From: Brachionus plicatilis
Lineage: Eukaryota; Rotifera; Eurotatoria; Ploima; Brachionidae
Assembly: GCA_010279815.1 (NCBI GenBank)
Contig: QEOQ01000433.1
Span: 310,845-368,301 of the forward strand
DNA: 57,457 nucleotides
Reading direction: 5' to 3'
Part shown: positions 32,701 through 38,686 of the stretch, piece by piece
Layout of the letters: each line of letters begins with the position of its first letter
Position numbering within the stretch: the first letter of the stretch is position 1
Position numbers and translations under genes: made by a program
The notes under the pieces: model-generated
Databases searched by the model: none
The model's input: only the letters and a program-made list of their open reading frames with translations
Told to the model about the DNA's origin: nothing

Positions 32701-35668
32701 AGTTGATGCATCTTTGAATGTTGCTCCATGTTCCATTCACGGAACTAATTTCAAACTTTTTGCAAAAAGTTATTCAATTTTTTATCATTTTGTACTGAAT
32801 TTTACAAAATCAAAATTCGTAAAAAAGATAAAATTTTTATCTTTTATAAAGAAAGTTATTTTCATGATTCAGTAGGAATTTTTTATAGTTCTTGTTTACT
32901 TTTTTAAAGAATACTCAAGAATTACAGAATAAATTAAGAGAAAAATACCAAAACCGCAAAAAGATTTTGAAAAACTTTACTTACTTTTTTCAACAACGCT
33001 TTTTTTCACTTTAATCGTATGTAGTCCCAGGGATTTTTAAAGACCAAAAATTTTTCCTATATAAACTAGACAGAATTCTTAACATATCTATGGTTTTACT
33101 TTTTTAATTTTAGCTTATTTTATATAAAGCTAAAATTACCTATGTCTGCGTGGCAGAGTTGTTCCTCAAGTTGCTATTTTTCAATTCTTTCGACCAAAAA
33201 GTCAAGTCAAGTCAAAACTTGACTTGATTTTTTTATATTTTTCAAAAGATCATTTTATAAATTTATAATTTTTTGGTTAACAAAATGATTCAATTAAAAA
33301 TGTAAACGTTAAAGAGATTTTAGAGAAAAAAAATCTAAATTCAATTTTTACATAAACTCTAATTTAGTAAAAATAAAATCAGACATAACATCAACTCAAG
33401 TTACTTTTTAACTTTTTCCTGAAAAAGAAATTCAAGTCAAGTAGCCACTTGACTTTTTACTCAAAAAAAATCAATGTCATTGAATTGTCATTGTTCTTTT
33501 TTTTCGTTTTATTTTTTTGGATTTTTTAATCTTCTAAAATTCGAGAATTTTTTTTAAATGTAAAATCAAAGACATTTTATAATCTAAAATAATTAGTGGC
33601 AGTTTTTAATAAATATCTAAAAAATTTTTTCTAATTTTTTTTTGTGTTTAACAGTTTTGAAAATTTATGAAAAAATTTGAGCTGAGAAGTTTTTTTATTT
33701 ATGTAAGGCAGTTTTTGTCTTGGTCAAGTTATTATTGTGCTGAAGATTTTTTCTTTGTGGTGAAAAGTTTTTGATCTATGGGTGACAGTTTTTTTTTGTA
33801 AGGATAAGGTAGACCCTAATTTAAATAGTTTAGGTAAATTCAGATTCATAAAGTTTCGATCTTTATTGCTACTAAGAAGAAAAAAGTTTTATCAATTAAA
33901 AAAATTAACAATGTATTTATAGCTTTGCAGACTTGCGCAAAAATTAGAAAAAAAAGTCATTTTAAAGTCTTTTGACTTTTGATTTTAATTTGGTTACAAA
34001 AAACAAAATCAAATTATTAAAAACGCCAAAGCTTAAGTTCTGATGAATCTAAACATGTTCAGCATATTGAAGCAACTGATACATCCTCTATACCACCACT
34101 TAAAGTTGAGTTCGATTTTTAATATTTATTTATTTATTTAATTAAAAAAAAAAACTTTAAGCCTCATAGGTAAGTTGAAAAGGAAACACAAAAATAGAAA
34201 TTACAATTTTACAAAGAAAATAAAAAATAAAAAAAAATCTGATTTACAAATCACATTAAGTTTCATAAATAATTAACAAAAAACTTAACTTTTAATATAA
34301 TATAATATCCCAAATTCACAATTTTTCAAATTTATTACATTAAATTGAGTTTTGCAAATTTATTGCAGAATCTGCAGAATCAGTAAATTGGTGGTAAAAA
34401 GGATGTATCAGTTGCTACAATTTACAGAAAATGTTATAAGCCTTCAGAACTTAAATTGGCATTTTTAATATTTGTTTTTGTTCCATGAACCAAAATTCAC
34501 AATGCCGGGTTGCGAATATAAAGAACGTTTTTACTAATTCTTAGCCAAAGCATCTAGTACACTCTTTTGTCTATTGAATCATTAAATTATTATTTAATTA
34601 ATTACATTAAATATTCTAAATTTATTAAAAATTTCAATTTTATTTAATTTAAGTGAATACTGGGATTTAAACGAGTGCAAACCGAAAAAGATTTTTATGG
34701 AAGATTGCTCTCAAAATATTGAATGTTTAGATTCAGAACAGACAAAGTGCTCAAGTGACGGAAAGTGTAGATGTCCCGAAGGACATTATTTTAGTAAAGA
34801 AGCTAGAACATGTGTTAAACAATTGGGAGAATGGGAGACGTGTGAAGAAAATGAAATGTGTTTAGGTGAAATGTCCTGTAATCAAAATGCTTGCTCTTGT
34901 GGACAAGATAAATTTTTTAGAAAAACAACGAATAAATGTATAGAAAAGAAAAGCTTAAATGCATATTGTAATAAAGATGATGAATGTTCTGATAAAAAAA
35001 ATCTGTTATGCTTTAATAAAAATTGCTCATGCTCCAAAGAGAAATACACATGGAATACAAATGCTAAAAGGTGTAAATTGACTTACTCAATGGAATGTAA
35101 TGATCACGATGACTGTGATGAATCAAAAGGTCTTCAGTGTATAGATTACCTTGATAGATGCTTTTGTCCATCGAACAAAAGCGGAAAGATTTGTGATTGT
35201 AAAAAGAATGAGCAATACTGGGACGGATTAAAATGTATAAGCAAGAAATCATTTTCAAATTCTTGTAAAATGAGTAGTGAATGTAGAAAAGATCTAGTTT
35301 GTCTTGATAGTATGTGTAGATGCCAGTTTTATGAGAAAGAAAATAAAGGTGAATGTAAAAAAAAATGTCAAGAAGAGTCCGTGTATTTTAAAAGCAAATG
35401 TTACTTCTTTTCTAAAGTGTCTAAATCTGCCAGTAAAGCCGATAGTTATTGTAAGAGTCTAACGGTAGGCTCGGAAGATGATTGGAAACTAGCAAAAATA
35501 AGCCCAGGTATCGAAAATGAATTTGCAAGCTATGTTAGACACAGAAATATTAAAGGTGACTTTTGGATAAAAGACAAAAATGGAAAGATGAAAAACTTTA
35601 GAATTAATAGTTTTTACAATGACATTACGCTAAAAACGCCATTAAAAGTTGTTTGTGTTGATGATTAA
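8231..35668 (+). CDS. EB-module / C-type-lectin-like type II membrane protein, whole gene
   Basis: I join six exons: 8231-8700, 8753-8862, 13904-14593, 23656-24345, 32026-32593 and 34654-35668. Phases at all five junctions agree and the summed length (3543 bp) is divisible by three, giving about 1180 residues. The product has a short cytoplasmic N-terminus, one transmembrane helix (residues about 29-53, WFVVSGLIIFVVSFAFMGVS) and no signal peptide. A long extracellular series of six- to eight-cysteine EB-like modules follows, and the last 100 residues look like a short C-type-lectin fold. A cell-surface recognition or adhesion role is inferred from the architecture only. The introns (52 bp, 5.0, 9.1, 7.7 and 2.1 kb) are full of transposons. 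Skipping the duplicated exon would also keep the frame, so two isoforms are possible. Confidence 0.8.
8753..8862 (+). CDS. EB/lectin gene exon 2
   Basis: After the acceptor TTTAATTTAG the frame reads FFFDGKNCQPKLIFNQSCES and then DECLDSENTICQNSKC. It completes the cysteine module begun in exon 1. It ends inside a TGT cysteine codon at T|GTAAAT (phase 1), the same kind of boundary used by exons 3 and 3b. The next exon lies 5 kb away. Confidence 0.8.
9424..9456. repeat. 12-bp perfect hairpin in intron 2
   Basis: CTGTGAGAGTTA and its exact complement TAACTCTCACAG are separated by nine bases. The hairpin is isolated with no associated frame and its function is unknown. Confidence 0.6.
9660..10040 (-). 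pseudogene. AT-hook tail of a transposon-like protein, possible SWIM remnant
   Basis: A reverse-strand frame of 126 codons begins near CHGTRGQKMCHWV, which resembles the end of a SWIM zinc finger (C-x-n-C-x-H). An acidic, Q/E-rich stretch follows and it ends with an AT-hook (KRPRGRPRKN) and a basic tail. A second frame over the first third reads KKGRPAKNKDAL, which suggests that two indels have shifted a basic linker. It lies in intron 2 of the EB/lectin gene on the opposite strand with no catalytic domain next to it. It is most likely the degraded 3' end of a MULE-like or other SWIM-bearing transposase gene, though a small nested host gene cannot be excluded. Confidence 0.35.
10041..11177. 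other. Intron 2 spacer
   Basis: A/T-rich with no coding frame. At about 10613 a sequence related to the GGCATCTTGAAGTTTAGGATC terminus (see 16885) appears as GGCAAATTGAAGTTTAAGATC. A degenerate MITE copy may therefore span part of this stretch up to 11245. Confidence 0.35.
11178..11755. repeat. Inverted pair of MITE-like ends flanking a LINE tail
   Basis: The left arm around 11190-11245 (ending CATTTTCAAGATGCC) and the right arm around 11696-11755 (starting GGCATTTTGAAGTTGATGATC) are inverted copies of about 55 bp. Both resemble the GGCATCTTGAAG terminus of the 352-bp MITE at 16885. The orientation points the element ends toward each other, so these may be two neighbouring degenerate copies and not one element. 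Confidence 0.4.
11395..11640 (+). pseudogene. 3' tail of a LINE-type ORF2, degenerate
   Basis: A forward frame with one internal stop reads IFAGRRRRGRPEKIGRIA and then IMRELELYGLNGFMNRKIMR. This resembles the C-terminal tail that follows reverse transcriptase in many LINEs (a GRRxRGRPxKxW.D motif). Sequence after it ends in a TTATTATTATT-like tail. No RT motif is left upstream, so it is a 5'-truncated copy. Confidence 0.4.
11995..12946. mobile_element. About 950-bp element with 105-bp inverted termini
   Basis: Left arm about 11995-12100 and right arm about 12838-12946 are inverted copies with roughly 90% identity, sharing for example ATGTATCCAATGTT and AAAGTGCGATGTTTCAAAT. The interior carries no transposase-like frame. 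I cannot fix the target duplication. It is a non-autonomous DNA transposon in intron 2. Confidence 0.65.
13119..13273. mobile_element. 155-bp hairpin MITE
   Basis: Arms of about 62 bp (ACTTTTAACGGGTGGCCTAA inward from 13119; complement ending at 13273) are almost identical except for an ATA difference near the tip, around a loop of roughly 25 bp. The compact hairpin with G/C-rich tips and no coding content is typical of a miniature inverted-repeat element. Confidence 0.75.
13904..14593 (+). CDS. EB/lectin gene exon 3 (first copy of duplicated exon)
   Basis: The acceptor TTCTTATTAAG precedes GT, which completes a split TGT codon. The frame then reads SCNDYEYFKLEESKC and continues through about five cysteine modules (for example CNNKLMVNAKCKKDHQC, CTADSDCNNSENLVC). 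It ends at T|GTAATTT (phase 1). Being 690 bp with phase 1 at both ends, it can be duplicated or skipped without loss of frame. Read-through would stop six codons after the donor, which supports the splice site. A near-identical second copy lies 9.75 kb downstream. Confidence 0.82.
14594..16014. other. Intron 3 spacer
   Basis: The first 75 bp or so match the sequence after the second exon copy at 24346, then similarity ends. The motif GCCAATACATCCTATAGAGGGC at 14859 recurs in degenerate form at 24457, 24823 and 25022. No gene is seen. The 71-codon frame at 15042 has no recognisable content. Confidence 0.45.
15169..15259. repeat. GGTCAT palindromes and a 38-bp inverted repeat
   Basis: GGTCATGTGACC at 15169-15180 is a near palindrome. 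At 15222-15259 two 19-bp arms (GGTCATATAAGTTTGAGTA and ATACTCAAATTATATGACC) form a hairpin with a single indel. The motif resembles the cluster at 521-614. Confidence 0.5.
16885..17236. mobile_element. 352-bp hairpin MITE with 8-bp target duplication
   Basis: Arms begin GGCATCTTGAAGTTTAGGAT and are inverted copies over roughly 150 bp. GTATTTGG directly flanks both ends (16877-16884 and 17237-17244). It sits in the left subterminal region of the hAT element. The centre (17013-17075) is shared with the MITE at 25093 although the arms differ. A single terminus of the same family is present at 37287-37320. Confidence 0.9.
17483..20420 (-). pseudogene. hAT transposase remnant
   Basis: Minus-strand pieces in order are a BED-type finger near 20420-20220 (KFKCRICIPNP ... 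NGNLLEHL), a core segment near 20080-19830 (YAVLVVDGWRSKRKKDFFVV, then VLGLEKYIGGHN), a segment at 19297-19200 (GPKHIRDIIMMLTKW) and the C-terminal dimerisation domain at 17833-17483 (LRLVTIPSSNAEAERFFSES). These are characteristic hAT landmarks. Frameshifts and stops separate the pieces and a TTAA-flanked element (17962-19203) splits the last two. It belongs to the element bounded at 16772 and 21375 and is not functional. Confidence 0.8.
17962..19203. mobile_element. TTAA-flanked non-autonomous element (1.24 kb)
   Basis: TTAA occurs at both edges (17962-17965 and 19200-19203). Just inside, ACCGTCACTATTTTTAATAG on the left faces its imperfect complement on the right (CTATTAAAAATAGTGATAGT). 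The GTCACTATT motif is repeated several times in both subterminal regions. The interior has no transposase-like frame. TTAA targets are used by piggyBac and Kolobok elements. The 235-bp element at 27415 has the same edge pattern (TTAAnCCGTCA). It interrupts the hAT transposase remnant. Confidence 0.75.
22705..23393. other. Intron 3 spacer
   Basis: A/T-rich sequence between the MULE start and the duplicated exon region. Short C runs (CCCCCCC near 22945, CCCCCC near 22985) stand out. No frame or repeat is recognised. Confidence 0.4.
23394..23655 (+). repeat. 177-bp tandem duplication with a truncated pseudo-exon
   Basis: A segment starting CTGCTAAATTG at 23394 is repeated from 23571. It includes the intron end and the first 50 bp or so of the duplicated EB exon. 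In the first unit the acceptor is followed by the exon start (TCTTGCAACGATTACGAA), but the next codon is TAA, and homology to the exon ends near 23540. It is a non-coding decoy copy of the splice acceptor just upstream of the real exon 3b. Confidence 0.7.
23656..24345 (+). CDS. EB/lectin gene exon 3b (second copy of duplicated exon)
   Basis: Same length (690 bp), same split-TGT boundaries and phase as exon 3. I count about eight nucleotide differences, of which about six change residues (for example K/N in NAKCxKDHQC, D/G in RTCxCIKEE, Y/F in LHxWNGYKC). All cysteines involved in the modules are kept, and there are no stops or frameshifts, so it is probably used. It may be included together with exon 3 or as an alternative to it; the sequence alone cannot say. 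Confidence 0.8.
24346..25092. other. Start of intron 4 with degenerate repeated units
   Basis: The first 75 bp or so match the sequence downstream of exon 3. The motif GCCAAT(A/G)CA followed by a GGGCAATTA-like word recurs at 24457, 24823 and 25022 (and at 14859), and TATGGGTTAATTTT recurs at about 24395 and 24533. This suggests an old local tandem array. No gene is seen. Confidence 0.4.
25093..25443. mobile_element. 351-bp hairpin MITE with 8-bp target duplication
   Basis: Arms begin GGCAATGTGAAATTTTAGTA and pair over about 120 bp or more. TAAATAAA flanks both ends (25085-25092 and 25444-25451). The centre (25253-25314), read on the reverse strand, matches the centre of the 352-bp MITE at 16885 (shared GGCTCTGCAAAAACTCTGCA and CCATTAAAAA), but the arms are unrelated apart from the GGCA tip. 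The 8-bp duplication points to hAT mobilisation. Confidence 0.9.
25452..26088. other. Intron 4 spacer
   Basis: A/T-rich. An 81-codon forward frame at 25732 is antisense to an alanine/threonine/lysine-rich tail (ATSTEATASKKGRKVKKN on the minus strand) that could be the end of a degraded transposon protein, but nothing anchors it. Confidence 0.3.
26097..26788. mobile_element. Non-autonomous hAT element keeping only the C-terminal domain
   Basis: Termini TAGTGTTGGGCGGCGG and (reverse complement) TAGTGTTGGTGATCGG are flanked by the 8-bp duplication AAAATTAA (26089-26096 and 26789-26796). On the minus strand near 26590-26440 the interior keeps the end of the hAT dimerisation domain (GVAAASSSPSEHLFSLTGYQ, then RVEYIIFLYDNESLF) with one stop. 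The catalytic core is gone, so it is a deletion derivative. The subterminal region is rich in GACCGGTC, a likely transposase-binding palindrome. Confidence 0.88.
27237..28226 (-). pseudogene. 5'-truncated CR1-like LINE fragment
   Basis: The minus-strand frame 28204-27902 reads MIFSKKRTIYPEKIKIGSID and then FLGFLIDQDLNF. It matches the region after the RT catalytic site of the LINE at 46124-49360 (YCMIFSKRKT...LLGYKIDQNLNF). Its 3' untranslated end (27237-27290, GGTTAATCAACAGGCCAGTG) matches that LINE's 3' end at 46144. A stop replaces the Trp before SETF. The copy is interrupted by a TTAA MITE (27415-27649) and cut at its 5' side by a mariner-type MITE at 28228. Confidence 0.8.
27415..27649. 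mobile_element. 235-bp TTAA-flanked MITE
   Basis: TTAA at 27415-27418 and 27646-27649 encloses inverted repeats of about 45 bp (GCCGTCATATCAATAATTAG inward on the left; right complement begins CCCGTCATATC). A G/C-rich core (GGGGTCCGGGTTTAGGG) sits in the middle. The edge pattern equals that of the element at 17962. It is inserted in the 3' part of the LINE remnant. Confidence 0.85.
28230..28821. mobile_element. 592-bp Tc1/mariner-type MITE
   Basis: TA at 28228-28229 and 28822-28823 flanks inverted repeats that start CAGTGCTGCTACGATACCTT and remain recognisable for about 70 bp, with further A/T-rich symmetric sequence inside. TA target and CAGTG tip are mariner hallmarks. No transposase is left. 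It separates the LINE fragment from the piggyBac copy. Confidence 0.88.
29005..30048. mobile_element. Mariner-type element with about 310-bp inverted repeats
   Basis: TA (29003-29004 and 30049-30050) flanks arms that start CAATACTGATTTGTTCCTAT and CAGTACTGATTTTTTCCTAT. The arms stay highly similar for about 310 bp and contain repeated GTAAATTTAC-like words. Between the arms is the C-terminal tip of a Tc1/mariner transposase. The element is nested inside the piggyBac copy and is a deletion derivative. Confidence 0.87.
29407..29579 (-). pseudogene. Tc1/mariner transposase C-terminus
   Basis: The minus-strand frame reads LNLNPIEMLWNEMKEFAREK and ends HLKKVEI before a stop. LNPIE followed by LW carries the third catalytic acidic residue of Tc1-type transposases. 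Only about 55 codons remain; the first two catalytic residues are deleted. Confidence 0.8.
30256..30768 (+). pseudogene. piggyBac transposase ends (N-terminal and Cys-rich parts)
   Basis: The frame starts MQIRISAQKALEFLRKAHDT and is followed by a long Asp/Glu-rich stretch (DDDFADVDDSEDDSDNEFE), as at the start of piggyBac transposases. A frameshift near 30562 precedes a Cys-rich tail (CNENKSKFTC, CRKTTCGTCLHE, CKRCHD) matching the C-terminal zinc-binding module that recognises the element ends. The catalytic DDD domain between them is deleted, so it cannot transpose by itself. Confidence 0.75.
30891..31500 (-). mobile_element. Possible LTR and internal start of an LTR retrotransposon
   Basis: On the minus strand from 31466 the sequence starts TGTAACATCCCCTCC and contains AATAAAG about 90 bp in and a C/T-rich tract. 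It later reads ATTATTGGGGTG, which could follow a primer-binding site. Minus-strand frames at 31078-30893 end at the piggyBac TTAA. No second LTR or recognisable gag/pol is visible, so this is a weak call. Confidence 0.28.
31832..31925. repeat. AAGTC-rich repeat, short copy
   Basis: Starts AGTTGTTTTTAAGTCACAAG and runs through tandem AAGTC words, ending in GACTTAGACTTTAAAC. It matches the start of the elements at 2253 and 49826. It lies just upstream of exon 4. Confidence 0.5.
32026..32593 (+). CDS. EB/lectin gene exon 4
   Basis: The acceptor TTATTTAAG precedes GT, which completes the split Cys codon. The frame then reads VCDETKYFDSDICLARVTEF and continues through four cysteine modules (CFSTDMCLKDMVC, CEKDFECWSEKGLVC, CNNNNECNQDEKLIC, CTFDFECRTRTQKTHC). 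The donor TTCAAG|GTAATT at 32593 is in phase 2 and fits exon 5. The module order parallels exon 3, pointing to an ancient exon duplication. Confidence 0.82.
33157..33462. repeat. AAGTC-rich repeat
   Basis: Begins AGTTGTTCCTCAAGTTGC, contains GTCAAGTCAAGTCAAAACTT and ends near AGTAGCCACTTGACTTTTTA. It is the same composition and edge motif as at 2253, but too diverged for exact limits. Confidence 0.45.
34015..34472. mobile_element. About 458-bp MITE with 85-bp inverted arms
   Basis: The left arm (about 34020-34105: AAGTTCTGATGAATC ... GCAACTGATACATCCT) and right arm (34383-34472) are inverted copies with roughly 75-80% identity. The interior holds a poly-A tract and no frame. It lies in intron 5. 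Confidence 0.6.
34654..35668 (+). CDS. EB/lectin gene exon 5: last modules and lectin-like end
   Basis: The acceptor TTTAATTTAAG is followed by T, which completes the AGT codon from exon 4. The frame then reads EYWDLNECKPKKIFMEDCSQ and continues with further EB modules. About 100 residues before the stop it changes to a C-type-lectin-like pattern: C...SVYFKSKCYFFSK, then ASKADSYCKSL, DDWKLAKI, ENEFASYV, FWIKDKNGK and a final VVCVDD. The usual WND calcium-site motif is absent, so carbohydrate binding is doubtful. Termination is at TAA 35666-35668. Confidence 0.85.
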
Positions 35669-35787
35669 AAAAAAAGACAAAATTGATAGCTTGATAGTTT
35701 GGTTAACCAATTTATAATTGACATTCCTTTATATTTATTTAAATTCTAAGAATTATTTCATCAATAATTTTTAATTTTTCTTTCCAA

Positions 35788-35793
35788 ATAAAA
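35788..35793 (+). promoter_or_regulatory. Candidate polyadenylation signal of the EB/lectin gene
   Basis: AATAAA lies 120 bp after the stop, followed by further AATAAA-like words to 35815. Plausible but not unique. Confidence 0.35.
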
Positions 35794-35989
35794 AGTAAAA
35801 TAAATAAAATTAATTTCTGTTTGTTTGAAAAATGCAATACAATATCAATTGCTGATTTTTTCAAATAATTTTTATTTTGTTTACCATTTGTTTATTTTTG
35901 TTTAATATAATTTTAGAAACCAAAAATTTGTTTGTCCATATTTTTTAATGAGTTTCGCTATAACGATTTGCGATATATCGAGCAGGATA

Positions 35990-36320
35990 ATTTCCGCCTG
36001 ACCTGCTCTTTATATCAACTGTACTTGGAACACAAGACGAACAAATAACAGCATCTTTATTTAATAAACTGGACTCATTTAGATAATGTGTACTAGTACA
36101 AATATCAGACAAGTTGTGTAACCAAGCTCTTTTTGTTTATTGATCAGTTGCCCTGACAGCTTTTCGGAATGTTTAAATGATGCGACCAAACTTTCAATGA
36201 TTCTTTCACAAAAATCATTTACACAAAAGTTTAGCATGTGGGCAGCACAGAGTAACTTGATAACATTATCCGGGAAAAGATTGTTTGCTGCTTTGATATT
36301 TTGACCTTAATCTGCGTTTT
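35990..36320 (-). pseudogene. hAT transposase central fragment
   Basis: The minus strand reads NIKAANNLFPDNVIKLLCAA and then HMLNFCVNDF and GQLINKQKELG. This is the region after the third catalytic segment of hAT transposases, where (C)xAHxLNLxV is diagnostic. Indels break the frame into three pieces and no ends or C-terminal domain follow. It is a relic downstream of the EB/lectin gene. Confidence 0.7.
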
Positions 36321-36536
36321 TTCCATAAAAAAAAAAACCTCAATTAGTTTTAAAATTTGATTAATATTTTTAAATTTTTTTATTGAACTTTAGAGTGATC
36401 GATCATTCATTTAAGACAGTAGATATTGTTGAATGACTATATTCAGCATCATAATATTTAATTAAAATCTGAAATTTAGATTATAGTCTTTTAAAAGAAT
36501 TTTTTCGTTTATTATGTTACATTTATTCCCCAGGTA

Positions 36537-36617
36537 ATACATGTAGCGTAGGACAAACCACAACCACAGCAACAACAACAAGACAAAGAAAATATTTTAA
36601 ATAAAAGAAAATTTTTA
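36537..36617 (+). repeat. Q-rich block, first copy (partner at 41357)
   Basis: About 80 bp including CCACAACCACAGCAACAACA and then AAAGAAAATATTTTAAATAA are repeated at 41357-41437 with only a few differences. In one frame it reads PQPQQQQQDKENILNKRKFL. The two copies flank the LINE at 37606-41262. Confidence 0.7.
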
Positions 36618-37605
36618 ATTATTAAATTGAAATTAATTTATAATTTATTTTTACTTTTTAAAGATGTCTATTTTTCTCGATCTTATTAATTATGCAAATT
36701 TATGACAAGTCTTAAATGTTGATTAAAATTACTTTGTATGATTCATTAGATTTCAAATTTAAATATTTGTTAAATTTTAAATCTAAAATTAATTATATTT
36801 TGAAGAAGAAGATTTTTTTGTTTAATTAAAAAAATAAACAAAACTCTACTCTCTTTTGGTTCCCTTTACTTAAATTCTCGTAGAGAATTTAAGTAAAGAG
36901 TTGCTGTTCCTAGCGACTGCGCTGCTGTTCCTAGCGGTATTAAGTGTCTCCCCAGGCAATCCCACAAAAGCTTAATCACACCCCTCAGTAAACTCTAGGC
37001 CAGTTTGAACCCTCGAAAGTCAAACATTACACTCATTTTGAAATTTGACGTTCAACTGACAGTGGATATCGAGCAAACAGACACTAAATCAAGATTTTTT
37101 TTACCATTTTAAACAATATAGAAAACTCAAAGGAAATATTAATTTTTTATTTTTATCTCAAATAAATAAAAACTTTATCCGGCAGAAAGTTTGTGCTAGT
37201 TGTATTTCTACATGAGAGCTTATGACTAGAATCTAAGTCTTTACAATATTCCTTATATTCTAGTTTTTGGACTAGATAAAAAAGGGCATCTTGAAGTTTA
37301 GGATCAAAAAAATCAGATTTAATTATAAACTTCGTTTTTTTAAAAAAACATGGAGAAATTAGGCCTAAAATTAGATGCTAACTTATTTGCAAAAAATGCT
37401 GAATTTAATAATAAAAAATTATGATATTTTTTTTTTGTATTTATCGTTAAAATCAATAGTTAAATTTTATCAAATAAGACAAATTTATTGCAAATACAAA
37501 GTTGAAAGTCAACAAAAAAAAATTCAAAAATTTTGGAAAAAATGCTGAATTTGACAGCTTTCCAGAAATTAAAAAAAAGTTGAAAATTAAAAGAAAATTA
37601 ACATA
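36618..37605. other. Spacer with hairpin, MITE end and possible LINE 5' region
   Basis: A perfect 16-bp hairpin with a 3-base loop is at 36864-36898 (CTTTACTTAAATTCTC). 36900-37100 is less A/T-rich, repeats GCTGTTCCTAGCG twice, and may be the 5' end of the downstream LINE. 37287-37320 is a lone terminus of the MITE family seen at 16885 (GGCATCTTGAAGTTTAGGAT). 37487-37545 is repeated at 41682-41740. Confidence 0.5.
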
Positions 37606-37621
37606 TTAACTATAAATAATG

Positions 37622-38446
37622 TAAGCAGAGATTCTTGCTGAAATCCGACGTAACTGGTCGACAGAAGCAAATTGGCCGGAAACCTTATCAGAGAATCCTA
37701 AGAACACTGAACTTGTATCGGTTATTCGGAGGCAACACGCCTGGATCAAAGGCCTCGTCGATGGTATGCTAGAATTGAAAGAGCAGAACGAAGCGCTAAA
37801 GAAAGAAATGGGCGAGATAAAAAAAAGTAGCAAAGAGGTTGCAAAAGAGAATTAATCGTTCAACTGGGCAAATGTAGTTGCGGGTAATGCCCATAAGAAT
37901 GACAAGGCCGCCGCGATGATGGCAACTGTGGCTACGGAGCTAAGGATGAAGGAGGAAAGAGCTCAGAACGTTATAGCTGCAATCCCAGTGAGCATGTTTA
38001 AGGAGAATGAAGAGATGATTCTGGCAAAAAAACTGGCCTTAGCAATTGGAGTACTAGAGGCCAAAGTAAAGAAAGCAAGATGTATCACTAAAAAAACGCC
38101 AGTTCGAGCAGTGGAGACAGCGGGGTCCAATATCGAGCGAGTCCTATTCGTTGTTGAAATGGACAGTGTCAGTTCCAAGTTGGACATGTTTGGCAATAGC
38201 AAAAAGCTACGTAATTCTGAGGAATTAAAAGGAGTCTATATTAATGAAGATCTTACGCCGAGCGAGAGAATCGCCAATAAAAAACTCAGGGAAGAGCGGG
38301 ATCGGAGAAACAATGAACTAACTGCAAAACTAACAGTTAACGGGCGAATAGTCAAGGTGAAAGAGTGCAACGACAACAAGAAGAGGTTCTGGGGAATCAG
38401 AAATGGTGAGCTTAGGCTAATTGTTTCAGTCCCCGATAACGTCTAG
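37622..38446 (+). pseudogene. LINE ORF1 protein
   Basis: The frame reads AEILAEIRRNWSTEANW, then a coiled-coil (LVDGMLELKEQNEALKKEMG), a stop at 37853, then an RRM-like region (VLFVVEMDSV) and the conserved GVYINEDLTPSERIANKKLR followed by FWGIRNGELRLIV. Such coiled-coil plus RRM-like ORF1 proteins bind LINE RNA and chaperone it. The in-frame ATG is directly followed by TAA, so both ends of the first half are damaged. Confidence 0.65.
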
Positions 38447-38686
38447 CAGCGAAAGGCGCTGTTAGACTCGACCATTGCCTCATTTGTTCAAACAATGCCT
38501 TTATCAAGGTATGTTCCAGCACTTGTCAAAACAAAAACACCTAGATCCTTAGCAAACTCTTCGATGAGTGATGTTTCTCTCGTCCATTTTCTAATGATAC
38601 AGCGGGACCAGTTGAAATAGCTCGATCGGCTCCAGAACACTTTTCGCCGATATATGAAACATTTATGAACCGAAACCAAAGCTCTG

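Noticed and set aside
31805..34180. Distant inverted match CTATGAGGCTTTAAA / CTTTAAGCCTCATAG around exon 4
   Set aside because: Only about 15-20 bp match, and each side lies in a different repeat; no evidence that exon 4 is carried by one element.
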